NCBI RefSeq assembly: GCF_011762225.1
Contig: NZ_JAASQI010000011.1
Coordinates: forward strand, 1 to 64,000
Direction of reading: 5' to 3'
DNA length: 64,000 nucleotides
Source of the DNA: Pseudochelatococcus lubricantis
GTDB lineage: Bacteria > Pseudomonadota > Alphaproteobacteria > Rhizobiales > Beijerinckiaceae
The notes under the pieces are model-generated. The model ran no database searches. It worked only from the letters and a program-made list of their open reading frames with translations, and had not been told where the DNA came from. Below are positions 34,903 to 43,275 of this stretch, one piece after another (positions within the stretch are counted from its first letter, which is position 1; each line of letters opens with the position of its first letter). Both the position numbers and the translations under genes were made by a program.

Positions 34903-35058
34903 GCCCTCTTCCCCGGGGACATGGCGCAACAGGCTCTCCCCACCAGCCGGCGGCCGCGATACGTGACTCCCCAAAATTAAACCGTCACCACCACCCGGTA
35001 TAAGTCCCGAACTGGAACCGCCGCTTTTTCCGAAGCCACTCAATTCCAGGGACGTCCG

Positions 35059-35679
35059 ATGAATATGACCCTCGCTTCACAGTCTCCCCCAATTGCAGCC
35101 GCGCCTGTCGCCACGCCCGAAGTGACCAGGCACGGCAACCCGGCTGTCGTCGGCCTGGCAGGCTTCGGCATGGCCACGCTGCTTCTGCAATTCCACAATG
35201 TCGGGTGGGTCTCGCTTGGTCCGGTGATCTGGCTTGGCATCGTGTTCGGCGGTCTGGCGCAGCTCATCGCCGGTTTGCAGGAAGCGAAGACCGGCAACAA
35301 TTTCGGCTACAGCGCCTTCACCTCCTATGGCTCCTTCTGGATCGCGCTCAGCCTTATCCAGATCGCCAGCGCGATGGATCTCTTTCCGGTCAGCGCCTCG
35401 GACCTGGGCTGGTTCCTCGTCGTCTGGACGATCTATACGGCGATCATGACGATAGGCGCCATGCGCATCAGCGCCGGGCTCGGACTCGTCTTCATTACGC
35501 TGCTGATCGGCTTCATCCTGCTGGTCATCGGGCATTTCGGCGCGCCCGTCTTCAATGTCATCGCCGGTTACGAGCTGATGATCTGCTCGGCTCTCGCGCT
35601 CTATGTCATGGCGCATACGATCTTCATCGATGTTTTCGGCTATGACGTCCTGCCGGTCGGAAAGCCGCTGCTCCGCTGA
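35059..35679 (+). CDS. satP: SatP/GPR1-FUN34-YaaH-family acetate transporter
   Basis: The 206-residue protein has six membrane segments and the family signature GNPAVVGLAGFGMATLLLQ near its start. GYSAFTSYGSFWIALSLIQ in the middle matches the YaaH pattern. SatP proteins are proton-linked channels for acetate and succinate in the inner membrane. It is a single gene, with no acetate metabolism genes next to it. Confidence 0.9.
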   Translation: MNMTLASQSPPIAAAPVATPEVTRHGNPAVVGLAGFGMATLLLQFHNVGWVSLGPVIWLGIVFGGLAQLIAGLQEAKTGNNFGYSAFTSYGSFWIALSLIQIASAMDLFPVSASDLGWFLVVWTIYTAIMTIGAMRISAGLGLVFITLLIGFILLVIGHFGAPVFNVIAGYELMICSALALYVMAHTIFIDVFGYDVLPVGKPLLR

Positions 35680-35825
35680 CGCAAACTGCCCTGGCGGCGT
35701 CGACACTGCGGATGTCCGCCACGGCATACCCGCGCATCGCGCGCGGGCGGTCTGCCGGTGTCATCTCATGTGGAGACCATGCATCGGAACGGACACCAAA
35801 GGTAATCGCTGAATGCGGACAATCC

Positions 35826-36221
35826 CTAACGGGCAAGCAGTTCGATACGGGGATGGCCGGCGATGATCTGCAGCACGATTTCGAAGTATGTCGGGCCGGC
35901 GCCCCTTTCCAGTGCGTCGAGGTCTCTGCTTATCCGTTCGAGATCGAAGATTTCGGGGCGCCTCAGCTTCTCGCGATAGAATTCCCGTGTCGCCTCGAAT
36001 CCCAGGTCGGCCCTGTTCTTGTCCATGTTCTGCCAGATCAGAACGACGGGCTCGTCGCCTTTGGCGGCGCCATAATCTCCGTAGAGCATGTCGTCCAGCG
36101 CATCCAGGCTCGGGCCGAGTTTCCAGTCTTCCCCGGCCATGAATACACGATTGATCTCCTCGTAGAGCGAGGGAATGTCGCTGATGGCGTTGCCATCGAT
36201 GGTCAGGATCTTCTTCGACAT
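35826..36221 (-). CDS. Barstar-like ribonuclease inhibitor family protein
   Basis: The start at 36221 gives 131 residues beginning MSKKILTIDGN. The sequence SLYEEINRVFMAGEDWKLG then SLDALDDMLYGDYG is the barstar-family core, normally the face that binds a secreted ribonuclease. The C-terminal extension (DLERISRDLDALERG, GPTYFEIVLQII) is common in the larger bacterial members. No barnase-type ribonuclease or secretion gene is visible in this window, so it is either an orphan immunity protein or has another role. Confidence 0.75.
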   Translation of the reverse strand: MSKKILTIDGNAISDIPSLYEEINRVFMAGEDWKLGPSLDALDDMLYGDYGAAKGDEPVVLIWQNMDKNRADLGFEATREFYREKLRRPEIFDLERISRDLDALERGAGPTYFEIVLQIIAGHPRIELLAR

Positions 36222-36376
36222 CCGGTCCCGCACAGCCTCACCGGGCCGTCTGCACAAAAAGGGAAGAGATACCCCGCGCCGGCCTCGCCCGACTATAGCA
36301 TACTGCGGTCAGAATTTCCGGCCGGAAGCCACGCGGACCCCGGCGGGGTTTCCAACGTACATTCAGGAGACACAAC

Positions 36377-36778
36377 GTGAAACGATTTTCCGGACTGGCG
36401 CTTTCAGCCATCGCATTTCTGGTTGCCGCGAGCGGATCGGCGCTGGCCGATGCCGCGTATGACCAGTGCATCGCCAAGGCGGACGGGACGAATACCGCGT
36501 GGGCGCAATGCGGCGGCGATTGGGTCGCGCGCGAGGATGCGAAGTTGAACAAGGTATGGCACCAGGTTTACGGCCAGACGGACGGCCAGACCAAGACCGA
36601 TCTGCTGGCGGAGCAGCGTCTGTGGAACGCCTACAAGGAATCGTCCTGTAACTTCTATGCCAACGGCGATTGGGGGCGGGAAGGGCAGGTGCTGAACTTC
36701 AGCGAGTGCCGCGCGAAGGTCATCGCTGCCCGAACCGGCGAATTGCAGGAATACGGCAGGTTCTTCTCGCCGAAATGA
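36377..36778 (+). CDS. LprI-type (DUF1311) exported protein
   Basis: GTG at 36377 follows CAGGAGA. The 133-residue protein has a signal peptide (MKRFSGLALSAIAFLVAASG, cleavage near ALADA). The DUF1311/LprI pattern follows with four cysteines (YDQCIAKAD, AQCGGDW, SSCNFYAN, FSECRAKV) and LLAEQRLWNAYKESSC. Some family members inhibit lysozyme in the periplasm. Here the function is only suggested. Confidence 0.85.
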   Translation: MKRFSGLALSAIAFLVAASGSALADAAYDQCIAKADGTNTAWAQCGGDWVAREDAKLNKVWHQVYGQTDGQTKTDLLAEQRLWNAYKESSCNFYANGDWGREGQVLNFSECRAKVIAARTGELQEYGRFFSPK

Positions 36779-36797
36779 GGCGGACGCGCCCGCCGCG

Positions 36798-37466
36798 TCA
36801 TCCTCCTCCGCCGCCCAGCACGTTGATGCTGAAGGCGATGATGCCCAGGTTGAAGATGAAGGCCGCGATGCAGTGCACCGTCACGGCCATGCGCAGGCGG
36901 GAGTCGGTGACCGCGACGTCCGAGGTCTGGAAGGCCATGCCGAGGCAGAAGGCGAAGTACACGAAGTCGACGTAATTGGGCTCGGGTGTTCCGGGGAAAG
37001 ACAGTCCGCCCCGGTCCTTGCCCTCGTCGCCGGAGGTGTAGAACAGGTGCGCGTAGTGCAGCGTGTAGATGGCGTTGCTGAACGCCCACGCCAGCATGAG
37101 CGTCGCGACGATCAGTGCGATGGTGAGCGGGTCGCGGGCGCCGCCCTGCGTCAGGATGCTGGCCACGGCGGCGAGGATGACGAGGGTGACGAGGCTGGTC
37201 AGCGCGAGCAGGCCGGCCCGGTTGGCGTCGTTGAACTTGGCCGCCGTGCGCATCTCGCTCGGCTCGTTGTCGAGCAGCGGCCAGCACGATGCGAGGAAGA
37301 GCAGCGCGGCGGCATCGAAACCGGCCATGAAGCCGAGCCGCCAGCCGAGGACCGGGATCGCCACTGCGCCCGCTACCAGCAGAATGATGGTGAACGCGAT
37401 GAACCGGGGTGGCGCGATGATGTTCCCCACCCGCCGACGGCTTGCCGCCGCGTTACGGTTAGACAT
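36798..37466 (-). CDS. DUF1345-family membrane protein
   Basis: Starting at ATG 37466 the product is 222 residues with five membrane segments. The family hallmark VDFVYFAFCLGMAFQTSDVA and the ANRAGLLALTSLVTLV segment identify DUF1345. A longer frame upstream has no family match. Function is unknown. It converges with the LprI-type gene. Confidence 0.85.
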   Translation of the reverse strand: MSNRNAAASRRRVGNIIAPPRFIAFTIILLVAGAVAIPVLGWRLGFMAGFDAAALLFLASCWPLLDNEPSEMRTAAKFNDANRAGLLALTSLVTLVILAAVASILTQGGARDPLTIALIVATLMLAWAFSNAIYTLHYAHLFYTSGDEGKDRGGLSFPGTPEPNYVDFVYFAFCLGMAFQTSDVAVTDSRLRMAVTVHCIAAFIFNLGIIAFSINVLGGGGG

Positions 37467-37677
37467 GGATACGACTCCGCCAGCAAACAGGTCTTGTCGG
37501 TTTATCCCGGAAAGCCGGCCGTCCCGCAATGGGCTCCGGCGGGGAAGGGCGAATTTCCGGCGCCGATGATACCGGCGGTTGATGACGGCAATCCGGATGC
37601 ATAATAAGAACTCCTGACAAAGGTTCTTAACAAGCCCACGGCACGGTTCCGGTTTTCGGCCCGCCGCCCGGGCGGAG

Positions 37678-38634
37678 ATGCAGATGTCGGACGGAAAAAG
37701 GACGTTGGCGGGAATCGCGTGCGGCATGGCCGCTGGTGCGCTGTGGGGGCTGGTGTTCCTCGCGCCGGAGCTTGTGCGCGACTTCGGCCCGCTTCATCTC
37801 GCCGCGGGTCGCTATCTCTTTTACGGCCTGATCTCCGCCATCCTGATCGCGCCGCGCTGGCGCAGGCTCGCGCAGAATCTGACGCGGCGGGAATGGCTGG
37901 CGCTGGCGTGGCTCGCCCTGGCCGGCAACACGCTCTACTATATCCTGCTGGTGAGCGCGGTGCAGACGGGCGGCATCGCCATGACGTCCCTCGTCATCGG
38001 CTTCCTGCCGGTCGCGGTGACGATCGTCGGGAGCCGGGACCGGGATGCCGTGCCGCTGCGGCGGCTCGTGCCGTCGCTCCTGCTGTGCGTCGCCGGCGTC
38101 GTCTGCATCGGCTGGCAGGCGCTGGCGGTGCCGGTATCCGGCTCCCTCGGCGCGCAGGTTGCGGGGCTGCTGTGCGCCATCGGCGCCCTCGTGTCGTGGA
38201 CTGCCTTCGCCGTCGGCAACAGTCGCTGGCTGGCGCGCCTCGACAACGTCTCGGGCCATGACTGGAACCTGCTCACGGGCGTGGTGACGGGCGTGCAGGC
38301 GCTCGTTCTCGTTCCGCTGGCCTTCGCTTTCGGCAGCGGCGGCCACTCCCCGGCGGCGTGGGCGCAGCTTGCCGCGATATGCGCGGGCGTGGCGCTGCTC
38401 GCGTCCATTGTCGGCAACGTGTTCTGGAACCGGATGAGCCGGCTGCTGCCGCTGACGCTCGTCGGCCAGATGATCCTGTTCGAGACGCTGTTCGCGCTGG
38501 TCTACGGTTTCCTGTGGGAGCAGCGCCTGCCGACCCCCTTTGAGAGCGCGGCCTTCGCGCTGGTCGTCCTGAGCGTCGTCTCCTGCATTTCGGCGCACAG
38601 GAAGCCTGCGGCCGTGTCGGCAAGCGCGGCGTGA
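37678..38634 (+). CDS. EamA/DMT-family transporter
   Basis: The 318-residue protein has ten predicted membrane segments in two EamA halves (GMAAGALWGLVFLAPELV at the start, ALVSWTAFAVGNSRWLARLD in the second half). It is a drug/metabolite transporter, probably an exporter of amino acids or related metabolites. The start could be 37678 or the Met two codons later. It is a single gene. Confidence 0.88.
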   Translation: MQMSDGKRTLAGIACGMAAGALWGLVFLAPELVRDFGPLHLAAGRYLFYGLISAILIAPRWRRLAQNLTRREWLALAWLALAGNTLYYILLVSAVQTGGIAMTSLVIGFLPVAVTIVGSRDRDAVPLRRLVPSLLLCVAGVVCIGWQALAVPVSGSLGAQVAGLLCAIGALVSWTAFAVGNSRWLARLDNVSGHDWNLLTGVVTGVQALVLVPLAFAFGSGGHSPAAWAQLAAICAGVALLASIVGNVFWNRMSRLLPLTLVGQMILFETLFALVYGFLWEQRLPTPFESAAFALVVLSVVSCISAHRKPAAVSASAA

Positions 38635-38702
38635 TGCAGGAAGCCGCGGTATCGGCTTCACGGGTCTGCGGCGAAGTCCGCGCAACGCAGGAATGATTCC
38701 TG

Positions 38703-38716
38703 TTGATCGACGTCAA
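38703..38716. promoter_or_regulatory. FNR/FixK-like box upstream of the stress-protein gene
   Basis: TTGATCGACGTCAA at 38703-38716 fits the FNR/FixK consensus TTGAT-N4-ATCAA with one change. It lies 138 bp before the universal stress protein start. Universal stress proteins and PRPP-synthase-like genes are frequent members of low-oxygen regulons in alphaproteobacteria. Confidence 0.5.
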
Positions 38717-38853
38717 TTAGCTGGCGTCGGCTTTGTGAGATCGTACAGGGGGGAAAAGTAAATCGGAAGACAGCACTGTAAACTCCCCATGCGATGACGG
38801 TGGGCCGGTGTGCTTGGCCGCCGATGCTCCGGATCAATGTTACGGAGACGATG

Positions 38854-39291
38854 ATGTTCAGCCATATTCTGATTCCCGACGACGGCTCGCCACTGTCCAC
38901 CACGGCGATGCAGGCAGCGCTGGAATTCGCCCGGGACGCGGGCGCGAAGGTGACGGTGCTGACGGTGATCGAGCCTTACAGCATCTTCACGGCCTCGCCG
39001 GAGCAGCTTGAATCGACGCGCGCGGAGTATGAGAGGCTGTCACGCACGCAGGCGGGGAACATCCTCGCGGCGGCGGAACGCGAGGCCAAGCGGCTCGGCG
39101 TGCCGTGCGAGGCGGTGCAGACCGAGAGCGACGATCCCTATCTCGCCATCATCGAGACGGCCGCGCAGCGCGGGTGCGATCTCATCGCCATGGCCTCGCA
39201 TGGCAGGCGCGGGATCAGCGCTCTGGTGCTTGGCAGCGTTGCGCAGAAGGTGCTGACGTATTCGACCGTTCCCGTTCTCGTCTACAGGTGA
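38854..39291 (+). CDS. Universal stress protein (UspA family)
   Basis: The start at 38854 is preferred because GGAG (38844-38847) is six bases upstream. The 145-residue single-domain protein begins MFSHILIPDDGSPLS. It ends with the ATP-binding signature MASHGRRGISALVLGSVAQK, so it should bind ATP. It is 38 bp upstream of a PRPP-synthase-like gene and likely shares its promoter, with the FNR/FixK-like box upstream. Confidence 0.92.
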   Translation: MFSHILIPDDGSPLSTTAMQAALEFARDAGAKVTVLTVIEPYSIFTASPEQLESTRAEYERLSRTQAGNILAAAEREAKRLGVPCEAVQTESDDPYLAIIETAAQRGCDLIAMASHGRRGISALVLGSVAQKVLTYSTVPVLVYR

Positions 39292-39329
39292 GGGCGCCCG
39301 CGCGGGGGGCATTCGGGAGGTGAGGGACA

Positions 39330-40364
39330 ATGCAGGCTTGCGCTTCCCGGGCTCCGGCGCCCGCCGTCTTTCCGTCCGCCGCGCCGGGGCGGCTGCTGTT
39401 TTTCGCGCTGGCGGGGAGCGACGGGTTCGGCCGGTCGGTCGCGCAGGTGCTCGGCGTGGATGTCGCGGCCCATGAGGAGCGCGAATTCGAGGACGGGGAG
39501 CACAAGATCAGGCCGCTGGTGCCGGTCGCCGGCGCTGATGTCTACGTCCTGCACAGTCTCCACGGCGGGCCGCTCGCCAGCGCCAACGACAAGCTCTGCC
39601 GGCTGCTGTTCTTCATCGCGGCGCTGAAGGACGCAGGCGCGGCGCGCGTCACCGCCGTGGTGCCCTATCTGTGCTATGCGCGCAAGGACCGCCGGACCAA
39701 GCCGTCCGATCCGGTGACGACGCGCTATGTCGCCGCCCTGTTCGAGGCCGTGGGTGCCGACGCCGTGGTCACGCTGGAAGTCCACAACGAAACGGCGTTC
39801 GAGAACGCCTTCCGCTGCCGGGCGGTGGCGCTGACGTCGGCGCCCGTCCTCATCGCGCAGGTCCGGCAGCTCGTCGGTGCGGAGCCGCTTGCCGTCGTCT
39901 CTCCCGATCTCGGCGGCGCCAAGCGCGCCGACCTCTTCCGCGAGGCTCTGGAACGCGCGATCGGCCGGCCGGTCGGCAAGGCATTCGTGGAGAAGCACCG
40001 CAGCGGCGGTGTCGTCTCCGGCGATCTTTTCGCCGGGAACGTGCGCGATGCCACGTGCATCGTCGTCGATGATCTCGTCAGCACCGGCGGCACGCTGGTG
40101 CGTGCAGCGCACGCCGCGCTGCACGGCGGTGCCGGCTGCGTGATCGCCTGCGTGGCGCACGGTCTGTTCATGGAAGGGGCGTCCGAGGCCCTTGCCGATC
40201 CGGCGATCCGGCGCATCATCACGACGGACACGGTTCCCCCGTTCCGCCTGCCGGCAGGCGCCGTCCGCGACAAGCTCGACGTGGCAAGCGCCGCGCCGCT
40301 GTTCGCCGAGGCGATCCGCAGGCTGCACGGCAACGAACCGCTGACGGAACTCAACGTTTTCTAG
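39330..40364 (+). CDS. Ribose-phosphate pyrophosphokinase-like protein
   Basis: The 344-residue protein has the PRPP synthase layout: FEDGEHKIRP near the start, the flexible catalytic loop YARKDRRTKPSDPVTTRYVA, VVTLEVHN, and the PRPP-binding loop CIVVDDLVSTGGTL. It makes PRPP from ribose 5-phosphate and ATP, or a related reaction. It differs from canonical Prs in its longer N-terminus and in being paired with a universal stress protein, so it is probably a second, conditionally expressed copy. Its TAG stop is the first codon of repeat copy D. Confidence 0.85.
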   Translation: MQACASRAPAPAVFPSAAPGRLLFFALAGSDGFGRSVAQVLGVDVAAHEEREFEDGEHKIRPLVPVAGADVYVLHSLHGGPLASANDKLCRLLFFIAALKDAGAARVTAVVPYLCYARKDRRTKPSDPVTTRYVAALFEAVGADAVVTLEVHNETAFENAFRCRAVALTSAPVLIAQVRQLVGAEPLAVVSPDLGGAKRADLFREALERAIGRPVGKAFVEKHRSGGVVSGDLFAGNVRDATCIVVDDLVSTGGTLVRAAHAALHGGAGCVIACVAHGLFMEGASEALADPAIRRIITTDTVPPFRLPAGAVRDKLDVASAAPLFAEAIRRLHGNEPLTELNVF

Positions 40365-40510
40365 AGCGCGTTCCGATCCGATGGAATCATCTGATCGATC
40401 AGAATTCGCTCAAAATAAGAAATCTAGAATCTGTCCTGTTTCAACATAAACAGGACAGATTCTAGAGCGCGTTCCGATCCGATGGAATCATCTGATCGGA
40501 ACGCGCTCTA
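40362..40510 (+). repeat. Compound palindromic element, copy D
   Basis: The central hairpin CTAGAATCTGTCCTGTTT (40424-40441) / complement (40448-40465) has loop CAACAT. On its left lies a tail module in inverted orientation (from TAGAGCGCGTTCCGATC at 40362 to CAAAATAAG). On its right TAGAGCGCGTTCCGATC (40463-40479) pairs with GATCGGAACGCGCTCTA (40494-40510). A 36 bp segment is directly repeated at 40362-40397 and 40463-40498. It is the most elaborate copy of the family and follows the PRPP-synthase-like gene. Confidence 0.88.
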
Positions 40511-40599
40511 AAACAGGCGGATAGGGCGGCGGTGCGTTTCGGCCTGAATGTCCGGCGCTCCGGCTTCCCGCAGCAGCCTCGTGGAGCCCCTTCCTTCCG

Positions 40600-41349
40600 T
40601 TACTTGACGGCGGCGTTGCCGCCGTCGGCGAACAGGGCTGAGCCGGCGACAAAGCTCGACATGGGGCTTGCAAGGAACAATGCGGCCCGGGCGATCTCTT
40701 CCGGCTGCGCGATCCGCTTCATGGCATGCAGACCGGCGGCCCATTCCTTCTGGGCCTGATCGCCCGCCATGGCCGTGTCGACGCCGCCGGGCAGGAGTGC
40801 GTTGGCCCTGATGCCTTTTTCTGCATAGTCCGCGGTGATTCCCTTCACCAGTCCCATGAGCCCCGCTTTCGCGGCCGCGTAAACCGCCATGCCGGGTAGC
40901 CCGACGCTTGTGCCGACGAAGCTCGATGTAAAGATGATCGAACCGCTTCCCCGTGCGAGCATCGCTGGAATCTGGCAGCGGCTGGCGAGGAAGGCAGCCG
41001 TCAGATTGGCGGCAAGCGTCTCCTGCCATTCCGACACTGCGACATCCGCGAGGAGCCGCACGGGGCCGGTGGTTCCTGCGTTGTTGAATGCGATGTCGAG
41101 GCCGCCGAAGGCCGCCGTGGCTTCGGCAACCAGCTCCCGGTGCGTTTCCGGCAGGCTGACATCGCCGGCCACGATACGCGCTTTTCCGCCCCGGGCGCGA
41201 ATGGTCTCCGCTACTTCATTGAGGCCCTTTTCGCCTCTGGCATTCAGGATGACGGCTGCTCCCTCGGCGCTGAACAGCAGCGCGGCGGCGCGGCCGATCC
41301 CCGACGATGCGCCCGTGACGACGGCGACCTTGTTCTGCAACATGCCCAT
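40600..41349 (-). CDS. Short-chain dehydrogenase/reductase
   Basis: The start at 41349 follows GGAGGTC. The 249-residue classical SDR begins MGMLQNKVAVVTGASSGIG, with NNAG, a catalytic Ser, YAAAKAG (Y-x3-K) and the C-terminal SFVAGSALFADGG. It is an NAD(P)-dependent alcohol or ketone oxidoreductase of unknown substrate. It is transcribed leftward and ends beside repeat copy D. Confidence 0.9.
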   Translation of the reverse strand: MGMLQNKVAVVTGASSGIGRAAALLFSAEGAAVILNARGEKGLNEVAETIRARGGKARIVAGDVSLPETHRELVAEATAAFGGLDIAFNNAGTTGPVRLLADVAVSEWQETLAANLTAAFLASRCQIPAMLARGSGSIIFTSSFVGTSVGLPGMAVYAAAKAGLMGLVKGITADYAEKGIRANALLPGGVDTAMAGDQAQKEWAAGLHAMKRIAQPEEIARAALFLASPMSSFVAGSALFADGGNAAVK

Positions 41350-41433
41350 GATTGACCTCCAATGAACGGGAGGCCGGACTTTCGCGATAGCCGGGCGCAA
41401 CGCCAACCCGTTTCTTGCGGTCGAATCTGGCCT

Positions 41434-41483
41434 GTTGTTTCAGGCAAGCGGTGTTTTTGGCCAAGGGTTGTTTCAGGCAAGCG
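41434..41483. repeat. 17 bp direct repeat upstream of the SDR gene
   Basis: GTTGTTTCAGGCAAGCG occurs exactly at 41434-41450 and 41467-41483, a 33 bp period or three helical turns. The second copy covers the stop codon of the COG2187 gene. The pair is 85-134 bp upstream of the SDR start and may be an operator for it. Confidence 0.5.
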
Positions 41484-42576
41484 CGGAGACCGGCCGGGCT
41501 CTCACCCGGACTGTTGCGTTGCGCAGTCTTTCGAGATGCCCGGCATCCCCCGCCGCCAGTTTCAGATAGGCGCGCGCCTGCCGCGGCCATTTCTCCGGCG
41601 TTCGCGGCCTGGCATCCAGCAGATGCGCGATGGACAACCTCGCCCGCAGCATGGCCCGCTGGCTGCGGTAGAACTGGAACAGGCCGGGGGCGCGGTCTTC
41701 GCCCAGCATGGGCGCGAGACGCCGGCGGATGCGCTCGCCCGCCCAGCGGGCGCCGAGCCGTTCGCATTCCAGATGCAGAAAGGCTACTTCGTCCAGCGGG
41801 TCCAGTGCGCGCAGGTGGGGATCGAATTCGAGGCAGTCGATGATCGTCACCGGGCGCGTCAGCCAGATATGCTCGGGGCGCAGGTCGCCGTGGGCGTCTA
41901 CGATGCGCCCGGCCAGCACCCGCGCCGCCAGCAGCCCGGCGCGCTCGCGCAGGAAGCGGCGCTGGACGGCGGCGATACGGTCGATGAGGCCCGTGTGCAG
42001 GCCGAAACGCGGGTTGCAGAGGATGTGCCGGTTGAGGCGCGTCGCCGTGCGCCAGTCCGCGAGGCAGCGTTCCGGCGTGACGGGCACGTGGCTGGCGTGG
42101 CGGTAGAAGCGTTTCAGCGTGGCGGCGATGCGCTCCGCGTGCACCGGCTGCAACTGCCCCGCCAGCAGCACCGCTTCCAGACAGGCTCCGGCGTCGAGCC
42201 GGCGCATGACGACGAGCCAGTCCACCACCTCGCCGTCGCCATCGATGGCGAGGCCGGCGTGAGAGGCGGCGAGCGGCACGACGGCGAGATACACGTCCGG
42301 CGCCAGCCGCAGGTTAAGCCTGTGCTCGGCGCGGCAGGCCGCCGCGCGCCGCCCGAGCGTCGAGAAATCGAGATAGGGAAAGCGCACCGGCTTCTTGAGC
42401 TTGTAGACACGTTCGTCCGTCAGGAAGACCCATGACATATGGGTTTCACGCGCCTCGACCGCGCGCGTGCCCTCCGCATAACTGCGCGGGTCGCGGAGAA
42501 ACGCAACCTTCTCATCAAGCCGGACCTCCGGCCGGGAGGGCTGTGCGGTGCGGAGATGTCCGGGCGTCTCGGCCAT
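41473..42576 (-). CDS. COG2187 phosphotransferase-like protein
   Basis: The 367-residue protein has an aminoglycoside-phosphotransferase-like kinase fold. HMSWVFLTDERVYKLKKPV covers the nucleotide Lys region, DAHGDLRPEHIWL the catalytic loop and IIDCLEFDP the metal-binding Asp. COG2187 proteins are often fused to or encoded beside an AAA-type kinase, which is absent here. They recur in low-oxygen regulons. It is 36 bp downstream of DUF3775, so the two are probably co-transcribed leftward. The substrate is unknown. Confidence 0.85.
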   Translation of the reverse strand: MAETPGHLRTAQPSRPEVRLDEKVAFLRDPRSYAEGTRAVEARETHMSWVFLTDERVYKLKKPVRFPYLDFSTLGRRAAACRAEHRLNLRLAPDVYLAVVPLAASHAGLAIDGDGEVVDWLVVMRRLDAGACLEAVLLAGQLQPVHAERIAATLKRFYRHASHVPVTPERCLADWRTATRLNRHILCNPRFGLHTGLIDRIAAVQRRFLRERAGLLAARVLAGRIVDAHGDLRPEHIWLTRPVTIIDCLEFDPHLRALDPLDEVAFLHLECERLGARWAGERIRRRLAPMLGEDRAPGLFQFYRSQRAMLRARLSIAHLLDARPRTPEKWPRQARAYLKLAAGDAGHLERLRNATVRVRARPVSALA

Positions 42577-42612
42577 GTGCGCACTCTTCGGATCGGCCCG
42601 CCTCAGCGCCGC

Positions 42613-43074
42613 CTACAGCCGGGAGGTTTCGAATTCCTCGCAGGAGTAGCCGAGTATGGCCAGCCCCTCTTCGAGGAAGTCGCCGACGAGCGGCGTGCCG
42701 AGCAGATATTCGGCCGTGCGCTTGTTGTGCGCGCCGGCGGCCTCCTCGCGCACGCCCGGCCAGTCCTCCGCCGAGTAGTCGTCGCGGCCGAGCCAGGTGA
42801 GGGCCACGAGATCGACCTGCTCGTCCTCCGACAGCGCGCGGATGAACGCGGTCAGCTCCTGCGCGACCGGGTCGTCCCCGTGGCTCTCCAGAATCGCGAC
42901 GCCCATGTCGTCGGCGGGGTTCGAGCCGGGATCGGGTTCCGTCACCTCGTCCTTGGCGTCGAACTCCCGCGCCTTGATGATGATGAAGCAGACCTTCTCC
43001 GGGGAGATCGTGAGCACCGTGCCGTCGTCGCCTTCGCCTTCGGTGTCTTCCGTCTGTGTCGATTTCGCCTGCAT
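42613..43074 (-). CDS. DUF3775-family protein
   Basis: The 153-residue acidic cytoplasmic protein has the DUF3775 pattern: ISPEKVCFIIIKAREFDAKD then VDLVALTWLGRDDYS and AHNKRTAEYLLGTPLVGDFL. Function is unknown. It is the first gene of a leftward pair with the COG2187 gene. An FNR/FixK-like box at 43235-43248 lies 161 bp upstream. Confidence 0.85.
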   Translation of the reverse strand: MQAKSTQTEDTEGEGDDGTVLTISPEKVCFIIIKAREFDAKDEVTEPDPGSNPADDMGVAILESHGDDPVAQELTAFIRALSEDEQVDLVALTWLGRDDYSAEDWPGVREEAAGAHNKRTAEYLLGTPLVGDFLEEGLAILGYSCEEFETSRL

Positions 43075-43234
43075 GATTCATTCCTCCATGAGGGGAACTG
43101 GCCGCCCGGCCCACCTGTATCGTCGCCGATTCCCCCGGGTCGGTACAGGCTCCGCGCTTCATTCTTGAGCGGTTTCGCGACGCCCCGCCGGAAAACGCTC
43201 CGGTCATGCTAGGCGAGGACGCGGCGCGCCGTCG

Positions 43235-43248
43235 TTGATGCAGGTCAA
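43235..43248. promoter_or_regulatory. FNR/FixK-like box between DUF3775 and MerR genes
   Basis: TTGATGCAGGTCAA matches TTGAT-N4-ATCAA with one change. It lies 161 bp from the DUF3775 start and 80 bp from the MerR start, so either direction could be controlled. It is the second such box in about 4.5 kb. Confidence 0.5.
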
Positions 43249-43275
43249 GCCGGATTCTTTTCTGGAAATAGCCTC

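Noticed and set aside
36222-36257. An earlier start for the barstar-like protein
   Set aside because: The 12 extra residues are Arg-rich and unlike the family, whose members begin near MSKKILTIDG.
3226-40510. The recurring palindromic elements as a CRISPR array or insertion sequences
   Set aside because: The copies are kilobases apart with no regular spacers, no cas genes, no transposase and no target duplications visible, so they are non-coding dispersed repeats.
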